Shown: one piece after another, positions 44,585-55,735 of the stretch
How the letters are laid out: the number at the start of each line of letters is the position of its first letter
Numbering within the stretch: position 1 is the stretch's first letter
DNA from: Drosophila miranda
Lineage: Eukaryota; Arthropoda; Insecta; Diptera; Drosophilidae
Reading direction: 5' to 3'
NCBI RefSeq assembly: GCF_003369915.1
Contig: NC_046676.1
Coordinates: 24,428,001-24,492,000, forward strand
Length of the DNA: 64,000 nt
Made by a program: the position numbers and the translations under genes
Notes under the pieces: model-generated
What the model saw: only the letters and a program-made list of their open reading frames with translations
Database searches by the model: none
Told to the model about the DNA's origin: nothing

Positions 44585-45000
44585 ACGCGCAGGGCTCTGC
44601 CAAAAAAATTAAAGTAAAATTAAAATTATTTAAATAAGGTTAGTGTATTTTCTCTGATGACAAAAAAAAGGGCAATTATTAAGGAATAGTGTTAGTGCAA
44701 CCATCTGTCAATAGTTCTCCACCTAAAGAAATCGCGGACTTGGCGAATCAAAACACGTAAGCTATTTGGTTTTCTGCCAAGCGGCAAGATGGCGGCTTGT
44801 GTATTCTTTTCTGCATAAACCAAGTAAATAAATACCTAAAAATGCCCACTTAAAAACCAGACGAAGTGATTTTATGTGTAGAAACTGAAGAACTGTTTTA
44901 ATTTGTTGGTACAAGTGAATGAAAGTGGAAGAAAATTGAGGTTATGGCGGAAGCACTTTCACTACAATCCGCATCCATTCCTGATTTCAGACAACCACCA

Positions 45001-48000
45001 ATGGCTGATTCGGATGATGAGTACGACCGCAAGCGGCGCGACAAGTTTCGTGGAGAACGCGAGAGCTATCGGACTGAGCGCCGAGACGAGCGTCGCCCCA
45101 TAGGTGGTGCTGGAGGAGGCCGGGACGAATGGTCGGAGCGGTAAGTGGCCTGTCCGCCAGCAAAGGCCCACCACTAAACTGCTCTTCTCCATATTACAGC
45201 AATCCCTTCCGGGGTGGAGGTGCTGGAGGAGGCGGAGCACCGCGTCATCGACCCGATTACAGCGATTACCGTGGCCCGGGTCCACGGGCACGGTACGGCT
45301 CTCCCGTTCGCGACATGCCCCCACCGAAACGTATGCGCTCTGACTGGGGTGACGGAGATGGGCGCCCAGGTCCTCGATATGGTGGTAGGTTCGCCTGCAA
45401 AAATTAACGAAAGCATATGTTGCTATTTGCTACCGTTTCATAATTGCAGGCTATGACCCCTATCTGATGCAGGCATGGACCGATCACTATCAGTCCATGC
45501 ACTCGGCGTACCACCACGCCAGCCACCCTCCGCCAGTGCGAGAGCTGCCAATAATCGGGGGAGACACGCTGACTCAGCCGGCGATGCTGAACTTGAAACA
45601 GTTCCTTGACACCCAGGACGAGAACATCTCCGACTCCGAGGTGATGCGCAAGTACACGGAGTACAAGACGGACTTCAAGCGCCAGCAGCTGAACGAGTTC
45701 TTTGTGGCCCACAAGGACGAGGAATGGTTAGTAGCTAGCCCACTGCCTGGACTCCTACGACGAGTGACGAGTGCCCAACGGCAATGCCAATGCTGATGCA
45801 GTGCACTCTCCTTTTCATTTGGTTGATCTATCTCTACCATCCCCATCTATACCCTCCCACCTATGCAATCCCTTGCGTTGTTTCTCTTATTTGCCTGTTT
45901 CCTTGTGCGCCACGCCACTCAAATCATAACTGTTTGTATATTATTAAGTTTTTCTCTGCAGCTTATTGGGTTTGTGAGACAGAGTCCTATCTGAGAGCAT
46001 CTGCGCCGCTTTTGCAGAGCTGCTGTCTGATATCACTGATATAACTTGAACTTAAAGTCTTAATTACCCGGCGAGCAATGCCGTGGTGTGTTTATATTTT
46101 GAAACCGCGATTTATTTCAATTCGATTGTAGAGCGAAAGCCCAAAATAACCATATATCACATTCCTATAAATAACGAAAGCGCAAAGCCATCAAAGGTAA
46201 GACTTTGGGTAATAACAAAAACAAAACAAAAACAATCGCTATCTAAACCCAGTAAATCATTTACTAAACCTATTGCCAACAGCCGGAAAAGGATAAGCGA
46301 AATGTAGAAATTCGACTGATGCGCAGAATTTTTTCTTTTTACCGTCAGGAATTGATTCTACTTACCACCACCAAATAATCACTTGAAAAATCGTTTGTCT
46401 TCCCACAGGTTCAAGAACAAATACCATCCCGAGGACAGTGTGAACCGCAGCGAGGAGCAGCGCGGATTTTTGCGGGTACTATTATCTTATCTACGAGAAT
46501 CATTTTGAGAGCACTTTTTTTAAGACCACTCTCCCTACAAATCCTTGCAGAGACGCACAGATGTGTTTGTGGAACTCCTAGAAAATGGCACCATTGGCAG
46601 CGTCAAGGTAGACTCCTCCCATGGCGATGCTTTGATCAAGGTCTTGGACACCTGTGTTATCAAGCTGGAAGGCGGCACCGATGAGGATCTCAAGGTTCTC
46701 GATGAAAAGCCCAAGGAGGCGTTAGTCTTCGACCGGAAGCCGGAGTCAGTTGATCCAACCACGGTGGTCGAAAATACACCCAAGAGTCCCAAGAAAGAGA
46801 AGGAGGAAGATGATCTGCCACTGATTGTTTCGCCTCAGCGAATTGATTTAAAGCCTGTTAACTCAGACGATGAGAACTGGGATGACGCTGAAGTTGAAGA
46901 TGCGCCTCCCAAAAAACCAGAGGAGGAAGAGCCAAAAGAAAGCGAGCCCATTCCGGAGATCAAGCAGAAGCAGAAGAAGGAAAAGAAAAAGAAGATCAAA
47001 AAGCGCAAGCGAAACAACAGCAGCGACGAGAGCTCCTCATCTGAATCTGAATCTAGCTCCAGCTCCTCCGAAGAGGAGGAGGAGGACGACGAGAAGCTTA
47101 AGGCCAAATATGATGTTGAGGATGGCCTGAGGGCCGAACAGAAAGCGGAGGCTGAGAAGGATCAGGCTGAAGCAGCTAAGGCAAAGCTGGGATCAGTTAG
47201 TCCCAAAGAGGAAACATCCGCAGAGAAGTCCGCTGCTGATCCTGAGGTCGAGGGTGAAGCTAAGGAGGACGGCAGGCAGGCAGAAAAATCGCCTAAATCT
47301 GATGATGAGAAAAAACAGGAAAATGGTGATGCGGCCAAAGCGGAAAGTGTTGCTGAGCCAGCGACTGGGGATGCCCAAGGTGAGGTGAAACCAGTAACCA
47401 TTGACCTGGACAAAGTGAATCCTCCGCGAGCCATGCACCGCACTTCATCGATTTTCTTACGCAACCTGGCTCCGTCCATAACCAAGGCCGAGATCGAGGC
47501 CCTTTGCAGCCGCTTCAGCGGGTATTTGAGAACGGCCATAGCAGATCCCTTGGTGGAGCGTCGCTGGTACCGTCGCGGCTGGATTACATTCACACGCGAT
47601 GTCAACATCAAAGAGATTTGCTGGAGCTTGAACAATCAGCGATTACGCGACTGCGAAATGGGGGCCATTGTGAATCGCGACTTGAGTCGGCGAGTGCGTC
47701 CAGCCAACGGCATCACTGCCCACAAGCAGGTGGTGCGATCAGATATCAAGTTGTGCGCTCGGATCGTCATGAATCTGGATGAGAAATTTAAGCTGTGGTC
47801 CGAAGGTCCCCTTAGCAAGCCCTCGCCTGCCAACGATTCGGAGGCAACGGCTGCCAATGGAAGCGGCTCCAGCTATGGTTTCAATTCTAAGAATCCTGTG
47901 CTTCAGAATATCACCGACTACCTCATAGAAGAGGCTTCCGCCGAGGAGGAGGAGCTATTGGGCCTCTCCGGCGACCGCAAGGACGGTGAGGGCGAGCCCA

Positions 48001-49243
48001 TCGAACGGGACGAGCAGTTGCTGTCGGTATTGGATCGTCTAGTGCTGTACCTACGGATTGTCCACTCGGTGGACTACTACAACCATTGCGAGTATCCCTA
48101 CGAAGACGAGATGCCCAATCGCTGTGGCATCATCCACACCCGTGGCCCAGCTCCCTCTCGTGTCACCAGCAACGAGCTCAATGAATACATCAAGTCCTAC
48201 GAGGGCAAGCTTCTGCAATTTCTGACCAAAACCGCGCTGCTCAGCGAAGATCAGATCAAGGATCTCGGTGCAAAAAATGCCGACACCGAGGTGGAAAAGT
48301 TTGTGCAGGCCAACACTCAGGAGCTGGCCAAGGACAAATGGCTATGTCCGCTTTCGGGAAAGAAGTTCAAGGGACCCGAATTTATCCGCAAGCACATTTT
48401 CAACAAGCATGAGGAAAAGGTTGATGAGGTCCGCAAGGAGGTGCAATATTTCAACAACTATCTACGCGACCCGAAGCGTCCACAGTTGCCAGAGCACCCC
48501 GGCAGCGTCAAGCGCCCTGAAACGGAGTCTGTTCGTGGGCCCGGAGGGTGAGTGCAACGCAATCATATTAAAATTCCTCGATCGCGGAAAAAATGTGCAT
48601 TTCTTTTTCCAGATACCGTCCGCCGATGTATACCTCAATGTCTGGGATGCCGTATAGCTTTGGTGGCCACATGATGGGGGGTGGCCGTGGTGGACGCCAC
48701 TTCCCACCTGCTCGCAGGTTAGTACTTGAGCCACTCGCTTGCCCTAACTCTACTTTTAGTCTAAGCGCGTTATAACTTGGAATGGCTTCGGTTCTCATGC
48801 GATCCACATTCACTCTCCTAACGGAGTTTCTTAAGAGATTTGTTTTCTCAACTATTATCCCTGAGAGGTTGCCCTCTCCAGCATTTAAACGTTAAACGTA
48901 CTACACTTTCTCCTTGCTCCATTTTCAAAATATCCCTGTATCCTCGGTGGTATCATGAAGATGACACTTGAAACATGATTGAACCGAGCTGCGGAATGGC
49001 CAGCTTGAAGCGGCCGCCACACAGCGTCTGTTCAGTCTTTAGTCACCTCTCAGATATGATTAGATCGCCCTCTTTTACGTCTTTGTTTCCTATATTTTGT
49101 TGTTTCTGTTGGTCTAAAACGAAATTTGTCACAATCTTCTTGTGTCGCAAATTTTTTGCAGGGAATTGCCTTTGGAACACCACCGCCGGCTTGTCGGTTA
49201 CCATGATTTGGATGCGCCCTCAAATTCCGATATATTTGACTAG
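45001..49243 (+). CDS. Ars2: Ars2/Serrate, RNA-processing cofactor of the cap-binding complex
   Basis: Exons 45001-45140, 45200-45384, 45450-45726, 46409-46475, 46551-48547, 48613-48717 and 49162-49243, giving 950 residues. Nuclear protein that links the cap-binding complex to small-RNA and mRNA processing. The N-terminus is R/E/D/G-rich ([15 protein letters not shown]), followed by the conserved SERRATE/Ars2 region ([28 protein letters not shown]), an acidic and Ser-rich insert ([20 protein letters not shown]), an RRM-like region ([18 protein letters not shown]), and the C2H2 finger [20 protein letters not shown] with KH. The tail ends [15 protein letters not shown] chose ATG 45001 because a splice acceptor at 44990 would remove the in-frame ATG at 44944. 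The protein agrees closely with D. melanogaster Ars2 as I remember it. Confidence 0.96.
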
Positions 49244-49597
49244 TTGATTAGCCCAATACCAGTACACACATGAAAAAATATTACACAGCAATGTAAATGA
49301 AATCTGATCTGATCTAATGATCCTGTTTCGACCCAACATTCGATTCAAACAATTCTAGCAAGAAAGAACAATCAATCACATATACATATATTATAAAGCT
49401 GATTTATATATGAATACCGATATCTGTTTTCGTGTACAATGATTTGCCAATTGTATTTAGAAACCGACTATAACTATAAATAAAATCGCGTTCAGAGATG
49501 ACGTTGCCGAAAGGGCGAATCTATATACTAAATAAATAAACATGTAATATTCAACACAATATCTAAATTCCTTCTCGTTCATTCTCGTTGCTTACAG

Positions 49598-49670
49598 ACC
49601 CGGTGGTTTTGATTATCGATCACACAGATCACACTACCGGGACTTGGACGCGCCACAAGAGCCGTACTAG
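49598..49670 (+). CDS. Ars2: Ars2 alternative last exon
   Basis: After a CTTACAG acceptor, the frame continues from the 48717 donor (phase 2) as RPGGFDYRSHRSHYRDLDAP and ends QEPY before TAG. The phase is the same as for exon 49162-49243, so either exon gives an intact protein (947 or 950 residues). Both carry a Y-x-D-L-D-A-P motif at the end. A and T richness around it and AATAAA signals at about 49480 and 49530 suit use of the proximal exon's own poly(A) site. Confidence 0.75.
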
Positions 49671-50852
49671 ACTATAGAGCTACTAGTGTACAATCAAATC
49701 TAAATCAATTGTATTTACTATATATTATGCCTGCATTGATCAAGTCCCCTCATAATGCAAACTACGTGCTATAGTAATTGTAACTTTATCTGTTTCCAAT
49801 TGACGAGTCTTTTGTACGGTTCAATTTTGTAATCAGCGACGGATAAAACAGCAAAATAAAGTTCAAGAAAACCAGAATTCTCTACGAGGACAACCATTAA
49901 TTGGGTCGGGTCTAAAAATTGCACCGATTGATGAAGATGGGTGGGTCGTTCAAGGGGAATGATCTTGGATGAGGATGAGAAGACCTTAACTCCGACTTCG
50001 AATAATGATGCAATTCTGTGCATATACCCTAGGAGTCACAGTTGCAAGAACCGACGTCGCAGTGAAATGTGAGGGAATGGGACGTATCGCACCCGGTCTC
50101 AAAGCATGGCTACCAATTCTCTCGCAAGTTGACTAGCGTTTTGCCAATCTGGAAAGCACTCGAGCACTAAGGACCGCAGCCACTCCACAAGATCTGCGCC
50201 AACTGCCTGCGAAAGAAGGCTGGCATCAGATGTAAACATGTTTATGTTAATGTTTACTTAAAAATTATTTCGGTTTCTTCGAAATTTTTTTATTAAGACT
50301 CTTAAATATGATGAAATATTTGGTTCGTAGTATTTGCGTAGTAAAAAAAAGTAAAGCCAGGGCGCTGGCAAAGCTCCACGAATTCCACCCACAGCGGCCA
50401 CCTATCCCAGTGAGATGAAGTTGGTGCATGTCCAGTAAGCCACTACGTTTGAATGCCCGCCGGGAAGCTCATTGTGCAGAAGGGGAAGATGAAAATGGGC
50501 AGCGCTTGGCATTTCATATCAATCATAAGAAAACAATATATTTTGTAATGGGGTCCGAAACGTTTTCTTCTGGGTGTTACACATATCCACTTCCCCCACA
50601 AATCTAATATTCCCCCATACTGGAGGAATTCGATTTTTGTCCTCTCTGAAGAGAGAGAGAGAGAGAGAGAGCGGAGTGTAATTATTGCGTGAGTATGGCA
50701 ACGCTTTTGCACTTGTTTGGGGAAGCGCGCTAAAAATAAGCACAAATCTTAGCCAGTGGCGGACAAAATCAACCGAATCGCTGCCAACGTAACAATTTCG
50801 ACAGTTTAGTTTGGGAATCATATTCCGCGTCTACAGACAACATATATCGAGC
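49671..50852. other. Intergenic region between Ars2 and the SMYD gene
   Basis: Contains a (GA)n run at 50651-50671. On the minus strand there is a 46-codon frame (50239-50099) starting MFTSDASLLSQAVGADLVEW and a further frame at 50023-49769. Both look protein-like but I recognise no domain and cannot join them in phase. No supported gene. Confidence 0.5.
50651..50671. repeat. (GA)n microsatellite upstream of the SMYD gene
   Basis: Ten or so GA repeats about 190 bases upstream of the SMYD start. GA runs can bind GAGA factor or CLAMP in flies; that use here is only a possibility. Confidence 0.85.
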
Positions 50853-52557
50853 ATGCGGAGCATGGACTGTGCCGTATGCGGAGTTGCGGCCTCCCAGACT
50901 TGCACTCGCTGTAAAATTGTGCGCTATTGCGACAAGGAGCACCAGAAGCAACACTGGCCGGAACACAAGCGCTGCTGCAAGCCGATCCGCGAGGAGAAGG
51001 ATGACGTGCTGGGTCGCTTTTTGGTTGCCACACAGGACATCAAGGCCAATCAGATAATTTTCGTAGAGGAGCCGCTGGTGGTCGGGCCAAAGTGGTACAT
51101 GTCGGAGGCGGAGAAGTCGTCCACGACCGTGCCATGCGTGGGTTGCTACACGCCCTGTCGCCTGGGCAAACATTTGTGTCGCAAGTGAGTACACACCGCC
51201 AGAGAGTTTTCAGCTTATTTTCACCAACATATCCCACAGTTGTCGTTGGCCAGTTTGCAGTGCTTCTTGCGAGCATGAGGCCCTGGAGTGCAGCGTTTTG
51301 AGCTTGGGACCGGGTCCGTCTGCGAGAGCCGACACCCGGGGGCTGAACGATTTTTACAGGGGAGATGCACTCCTTGTGCTGAAGTGTCTGCTGCTGCAGC
51401 GCAAAGATCCGAAGAAGTGGACCGATCTGCTCGAGATGCAGTCGCACGAGGAGGAACGGAAGGGCACTGAGCTGCACCAGGAGGCGGAAGATGGAATTGT
51501 GAGCTACTTGAGCCAACGCTTTCTGCAGCGGCTCGAGCAGAGCAAGATGGATGTCCTTGAGCACTGCGAACCGGAACTGCTCCATCGGCTGTGTGGCATC
51601 ATTGAGACTAACTACATGGTTGTGGAGTTGCCCACGGGCATCGAGCTGAGCGGACTGTTCCGGCAGGCGTGCATGATGGAGCACGCCTGCCAGCCCAACT
51701 GCTATTTCCAATTTGACGGAACTACCATGCAGATCGCGGTTAGGGCGGGCGGCGACCTGAAGAAGGGCGATCATTTGAGGATTACCTACACAAACATCCT
51801 GTGGGGCACTCATTTGCGCCAGCATCATCTGCGTCTGACCAAACATTTCAAATGTGGCTGCGAACGCTGCTTGGATCCCACGGAATTTGGCAGCTATGTG
51901 AGTGCGTTGACCTGCTTGGGAGATGTGAACAAATCCTGTGGGGGCAAGCAACTCCCCCTAGATCCAGTCGACGAGCAAAGTCAGTGGAAATGCAACGCTT
52001 GCCCCATGGCCATGGACACGGCATACGTGACCGAGCTTCAGACCCATATGACGGAGCAGGTGGATAAGATGCTGGCCGGACGCCCATCGGCCAGTGAGAT
52101 TGAGCTAACTTTGGCCCGCCTCACGCAGATGCTGCATCCAAATCACTTTCACATGTTCAACCTGAAGCACACGCTTATTCAGCTATATGGCAATGAAAAT
52201 GGTCTTGAGCTGAGCTCGCTCAGTGATGGAATACTGGAGCGCAAGTTGCGCTTGTGTGATGACCTGTACAACGTCTGTCGTCGCCTGGATCCCTACAGCA
52301 TTAAGCTTGCCATCTATCTGACTGTTATTCTGGTTGAGATTGCCCACACCCTGGAGGAACAGGCGCGCAGGAATCCCGCAGAGGCTTCTAAACTGCTAGA
52401 GCACGCTCTGCTCCGACTCAAAGAGGCTCAGCAGGTGCTGCAAAAGGAACTCGATTCGGTGGCAGGTAAGAAGCTGAACGACAAGCTTCAGACGGAGATC
52501 TTTGAGTGGGAGAAACTAATGCTGACCATCAAATACCAGCAGCAGAAAATTGACTAG
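50853..52557 (+). CDS. Arthropod-type SMYD protein (MYND finger and SET domain)
   Basis: Two exons, 50853-51184 and 51240-52557 (phase 2 junction), give 549 residues. An in-frame ATG at 50811 would add 14. The N-terminal MYND zinc finger is complete (CAVCGVAASQTCTRCKIVRY, then C-x7-H-x3-H-x3-CC). The SET core includes MEHACQPNCYF, the equivalent of the usual NHSCxPN motif with Glu-His-Ala in place of Asn-His-Ser, then HLRITYTN and the post-SET Cys cluster FKCGCERC. The C-terminal half is helical and TPR-like, as in SMYD proteins. These enzymes methylate lysines on histones or other proteins, but arthropod-specific members are often divergent, so activity is uncertain. The D. melanogaster SmydA group is the nearest family; I cannot assign a member. 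Confidence 0.9.
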
Positions 52558-52618
52558 TTTTCCAAATAAAACATACTTTATGATACAGTTAATTTACAGC
52601 TTGCAATCTTATCTATCT

Positions 52619-53686
52619 TCACGCATGCAACTCTACGCGCTCTTGCTCCAACATCTGCGGATGTTCCCGCAGAATCTCCCGCTGCTGGCGCAGGTTCTTC
52701 ACGATCCCCGGCAGATGCCAGCCATGCCTCAGTAAGCTGTCAGTGACATCAAAGTGGGAGTGGCGGATGCAGCGTAGCTGACTGCAATGTGCCACTGTAC
52801 GCAGCTCCAGCGCCATGTCATGCACCAGGGCGGCCAAGTACTCCTGCGTCTCATTGATGGAATGCAGCTCCAGAGTGAAGTGCGGGCGTTCGAAATGAAT
52901 TAGCTTGATTCCATAGATGACAGGCAGGCTATTGTCGGCCGGGCGAATGAGGCCTTTACAAGCTAGCTCGTAGGCCGCCTGGGTTTGGAGGTCGACGCCG
53001 CACAGCTCGTACATCTTTCTCTGATGCGAGGCCTGCATTGAGGCAGCCAGGCCACTGATTCTTTCCGCCGAAACATGTTTATGGTTGGATCGCGCTGTGA
53101 TGCGGGTGTCTGGCAGGTGATTCTCCGTGGCAGTGCCCATACGACCAGTAATGTGGTACACTCGCACTGGCCGGTTCTTCTGTATGCGACTCGACTGCCG
53201 CAGTCCCTTGTTGATGCCAAAAACTAATGAATAGCATGGCGATTATTAGATTGCTTTACTTTGGTTCTTATAAAAGTGAATAATTTACGCAAAACACCGC
53301 TGGTGTGTTGTCCCAGACTAGCCACTGCGGCACAGCGTATATCTTCCGGCATGTAGCGAGGTCCAGTGGACAGCACATCGTCAGAGAGATCCGTGTTCGT
53401 GGCTATATTGTGGAGGACACTGTCGGCGGCGGTACCCGTGCCCAGCAGCGGTCTGTTTTCCGGAAGCCTGCGTGGATCCCGCTGCTTCAGTTCGTTCAGA
53501 CCTTAAGGACAATAGGAAATGTTATGTTAGGAATATTTAAAGATTGCTCCACTAACCCTTGCAAATGTTGCTGAGAACGGCACTGCGCACGTGTCCTACT
53601 TTCATGCCGGCGGGTTTGTATACATTTAAAACGCCATTTAAGTGCCTGAAAACTGTCGTGGCGTCGTAGACTTTTGTGAGAGCCAT
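52619..53686 (-). CDS. TRUB2-like mitochondrial pseudouridine synthase, catalytic Asp position reads Gly
   Basis: Three exons on the minus strand, 53686-53557, 53501-53289 and 53223-52619, give 315 residues (phases 1 and 1). It aligns along its length with animal TRUB2: GVLNVYKPAGMK near the start, YHITGRMGTATENHLPDTR in the middle, then RKMYELCGVDLQTQAAYELA, KGLIRP and LVHDMALELRTVAHCSQLR. TRUB2 acts on mitochondrial RNA. The motif that normally holds the catalytic Asp (L-D-x-x-A-S-G-V-L) reads SLGQHTSGVLL, with Gly at that position (codon at 53313-53311). This may mean an RNA-binding role without catalysis. The start is the first ATG, divergent from the ASCC1-like gene. D. melanogaster CG7849 is the probable ortholog (memory). 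Confidence 0.88.
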
Positions 53687-53744
53687 GCGTTCAAATTACA
53701 TAAAACAAATTATTGTCTATTTTCAAATGCAGCAGCTGTTTTAA

Positions 53745-53826
53745 GTCGATCTATTTTACAGCACTGGTCGAAAAATAAATCGATTCATCGCACAATTCAC
53801 CAACCATCGATACCATCTGTGGTTTT
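53745..53826. promoter_or_regulatory. Shared promoter region with DRE-like ATCGATA site (copy A)
   Basis: This lies between the divergent TRUB2-like and ASCC1-like genes. It contains ATCGATA at 53806-53812 plus a second ATCGAT-type site at about 53779, typical of DREF-controlled housekeeping promoters. The core, ATCGCACAATTC followed by AACCATCGATA, recurs at 56503-56528 upstream of the WDR74 gene. Confidence 0.55.
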
Positions 53827-53932
53827 GCCACCCTGGTTTTTGGTCTGATTCACTGTTTTCCCTACAATTAAGAGGCAGGTTTTTTTCTTCGCGCCCGACG
53901 AAGAGGACCCGGGCGCTGACAAGTTAGAAGAA

Positions 53933-54899
53933 ATGGTTTCTGGCAGCTTTAAACTTTCATTCCATGTGTCCAAGTAAGTGGGTCGGTTGCCTGTGAAAGA
54001 TATGGAGATAGAGCTGCTCTGTACCATCACGAAGATACCGGATAAATTTATATTTATATTTATATATCTATATATGTACATATATATCATTCGAATTAAT
54101 TGCCTTGCAGAACATTCTATGGGAGGCTGATTGGCCCCAAGGGATCGACCAAACGTCGCATCGAGGAAGAAACACAATCAAAAATTTACTTTCCACGTCA
54201 GCACGAGGAGTCTTCAAATGTGACCATCAAGGCCAAGGAGCGCAATCAGGTGTGTGCTGCGTTGCGCCAGATACGCTCCCTTGTTGGCGCCATTCGCAGG
54301 AAGATCCCAATACATTTGCTGGTTGTTCCATTGAACTTTGACGAAGTTCAGAATCGCGTTTTGGTAATAACGAATGGATAGGACACCAGGTCAGCCATTT
54401 ATTGTGTATTTACTCCCCAGAAAAGCATTTTGGAGGCTCAGCTTCCGGGCATCGATGATGAACTCTTCATATATAACCAAATAGCATTGGGTTCCTATGT
54501 GCTGCTGCGAATCCTGTCGCTCCATCCTGGCAGATCTAACTACTCCATTCGAGATCAAAGTCAAGGGTCTGGACATCAGTGACAATGATCCAAGCTCCGC
54601 CCGTGTTGGGTACGGCTGCATTGAGGCTCCTGAGTTGCAGAGGTTCGCCAACCGATGCCTGTCACATTTCCAAGCAACTGGACTTTCCGCATCGGCTAAA
54701 AAGCTGCATATGGTCGTGCTGAAAAATCACTATCGCATGACCGCAATGAATTGCCCCTTCGATGCCCGCGAGATACTTAAGCGATTTGGGGACTTTGATT
54801 TCGGAGCAGTCCAATGTAGCACCGTGCACTTGGTGACGGTCGGACTGACACTTTCTACGCGATCAGCGGAAGTCTGGAATTCCCCCTTCCCCCTGTAAT
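53933..54899 (+). pseudogene. ASCC1-like gene (KH domain plus 2H phosphoesterase-like domain), apparently frameshifted
   Basis: Exons 53933-53973, 54111-54363 and 54421 onward splice in phase. The first half has a good KH domain: TFYGRLIGPKGSTKRRIEEE, then NVTIKAKERNQVCAALRQIR. The next part (KSILEAQLPGIDDELF) should lead to the H-x-T motif of the ASCC1 ligT/2H-like domain, but reads IYNQIALGSYVLL, lacking the His. After that the frame ends at a TGA near 54581, while homology continues in another frame (ILADLTTPFEIKVKGLDISD to FDAREILKRFGDFDFGAV, 54512-54830). A second shift near 54845 moves the expected C-terminus (DTFYAISGSLEFPL) out of frame. Intact ASCC1 is part of the RNA/DNA alkylation repair coactivator complex. 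I infer a recent pseudogene; sequencing error is the alternative. Confidence 0.7.
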
Positions 54900-55418
54900 G
54901 TGTATTCTTTGATATCTAATGATATTCTTTGTCGATAACATCAATCACCAATCATATCTACTATGTATGATTATCATTTTAGTTTCGCCATTCCCGCTCG
55001 TGCCGAAATGCATAAGCAATGAGTGGTGTGGGGTACAGACCCAGGTGAATTGTGTCGAGGCAAGCACATTATATAAAACCTATAACTGATATAAATTGCT
55101 ATCCACTCGCTGAACTTCATTTTGAGCTCTTTCTCTTTTTCCCTGACAAGGTCCGATTAGACAAGATCCATCAACATCAGAACCTCAGGACCCAAAGCCA
55201 ATCGGATTGCCGCCGGCGTTATCAGGGATAATGTTGTGCGACAAACACAAAAATTTGTATCATATTGTATATATTATACGTACTTATTGTTTCAGTTGTA
55301 CTGTATTGGGCATGACATACATATGTACATACATATACATATGTTGTTAGATGTACAGTTTAGTTCTCTATTTCGATGCGGAAATGTTATAGGCAGATCC
55401 TGGAATTTTGAAATAAGC
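54900..55418. other. Intergenic region with a diverged duplicated segment
   Basis: No gene supported. It contains the ~135-base segment 55056-55190, homologous to 56131-56272. AT-rich sequence follows up to the poly(A) signal of the mucin-like gene. Confidence 0.6.
55056..55190. repeat. Diverged direct repeat, copy B
   Basis: Shares blocks such as GGCAAGCACAT, AAACCTATAA, TGATAT, GCT-AACTTCA-TTTGAGCTCTTT and CCCTGA-AAGGTCCGAT-AGAC with 56131-56272. Read on the minus strand it gives a coding-like stretch (CLIGPCQGK) with counterpart CLIGPYQGQ in the other copy, so it may be a gene remnant. Confidence 0.75.
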
Positions 55419-55424
55419 TTTATT
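55419..55424 (-). terminator. Poly(A) signal of the mucin-like gene
   Basis: AATAAA on the minus strand, 63 bases after the stop at 55487, placed as expected for the small secreted mucin-like gene. Confidence 0.6.
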
Positions 55425-55486
55425 AGATTGCTGTATATTGAGTGCATGACTGTTGGTTAGGATACAGGGTGATATACATGTTACAC

Positions 55487-55735
55487 CTATCCTAGGGTAT
55501 AGGGTGTTGTGCCGCAGGTTGTTGTTGTAGTACAGGGTGTTGTTGTAGTGGTATAGGGTGTTGTGCCGCAGGTTGTTGTAGTACAGGGTGTTGTTGTTGT
55601 GGTATAGGGTGTTGTGCCGCAGGTTGTTGTTGTAGGAAAGGATGTTGTTGTTGTGGTATAGGGTGTTGTGCCGCAGGTTGTTGTTCTTGTAGTACAGGGT
55701 GTTGTGTTACAGGCTGTTGTTGGTGTGGTACGGGT
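55487..55735. repeat. Minisatellite coding for the Thr-rich repeat
   Basis: Imperfect tandem units of about 48-54 bases, containing GTATAGGGTGTTGTGCCGCAG and GTACAGGGTGTTGT on the plus strand. About four copies, degenerating towards 55800. All lie within the mucin-like coding exon. Confidence 0.85.

Noticed and set aside
44944..45000. Upstream in-frame ATG for Ars2 at 44944
   Set aside because: An acceptor at 44990 and donor near 44639 suggest it is removed as a 5' UTR intron; the conserved start is [11 protein letters not shown] at 45001.
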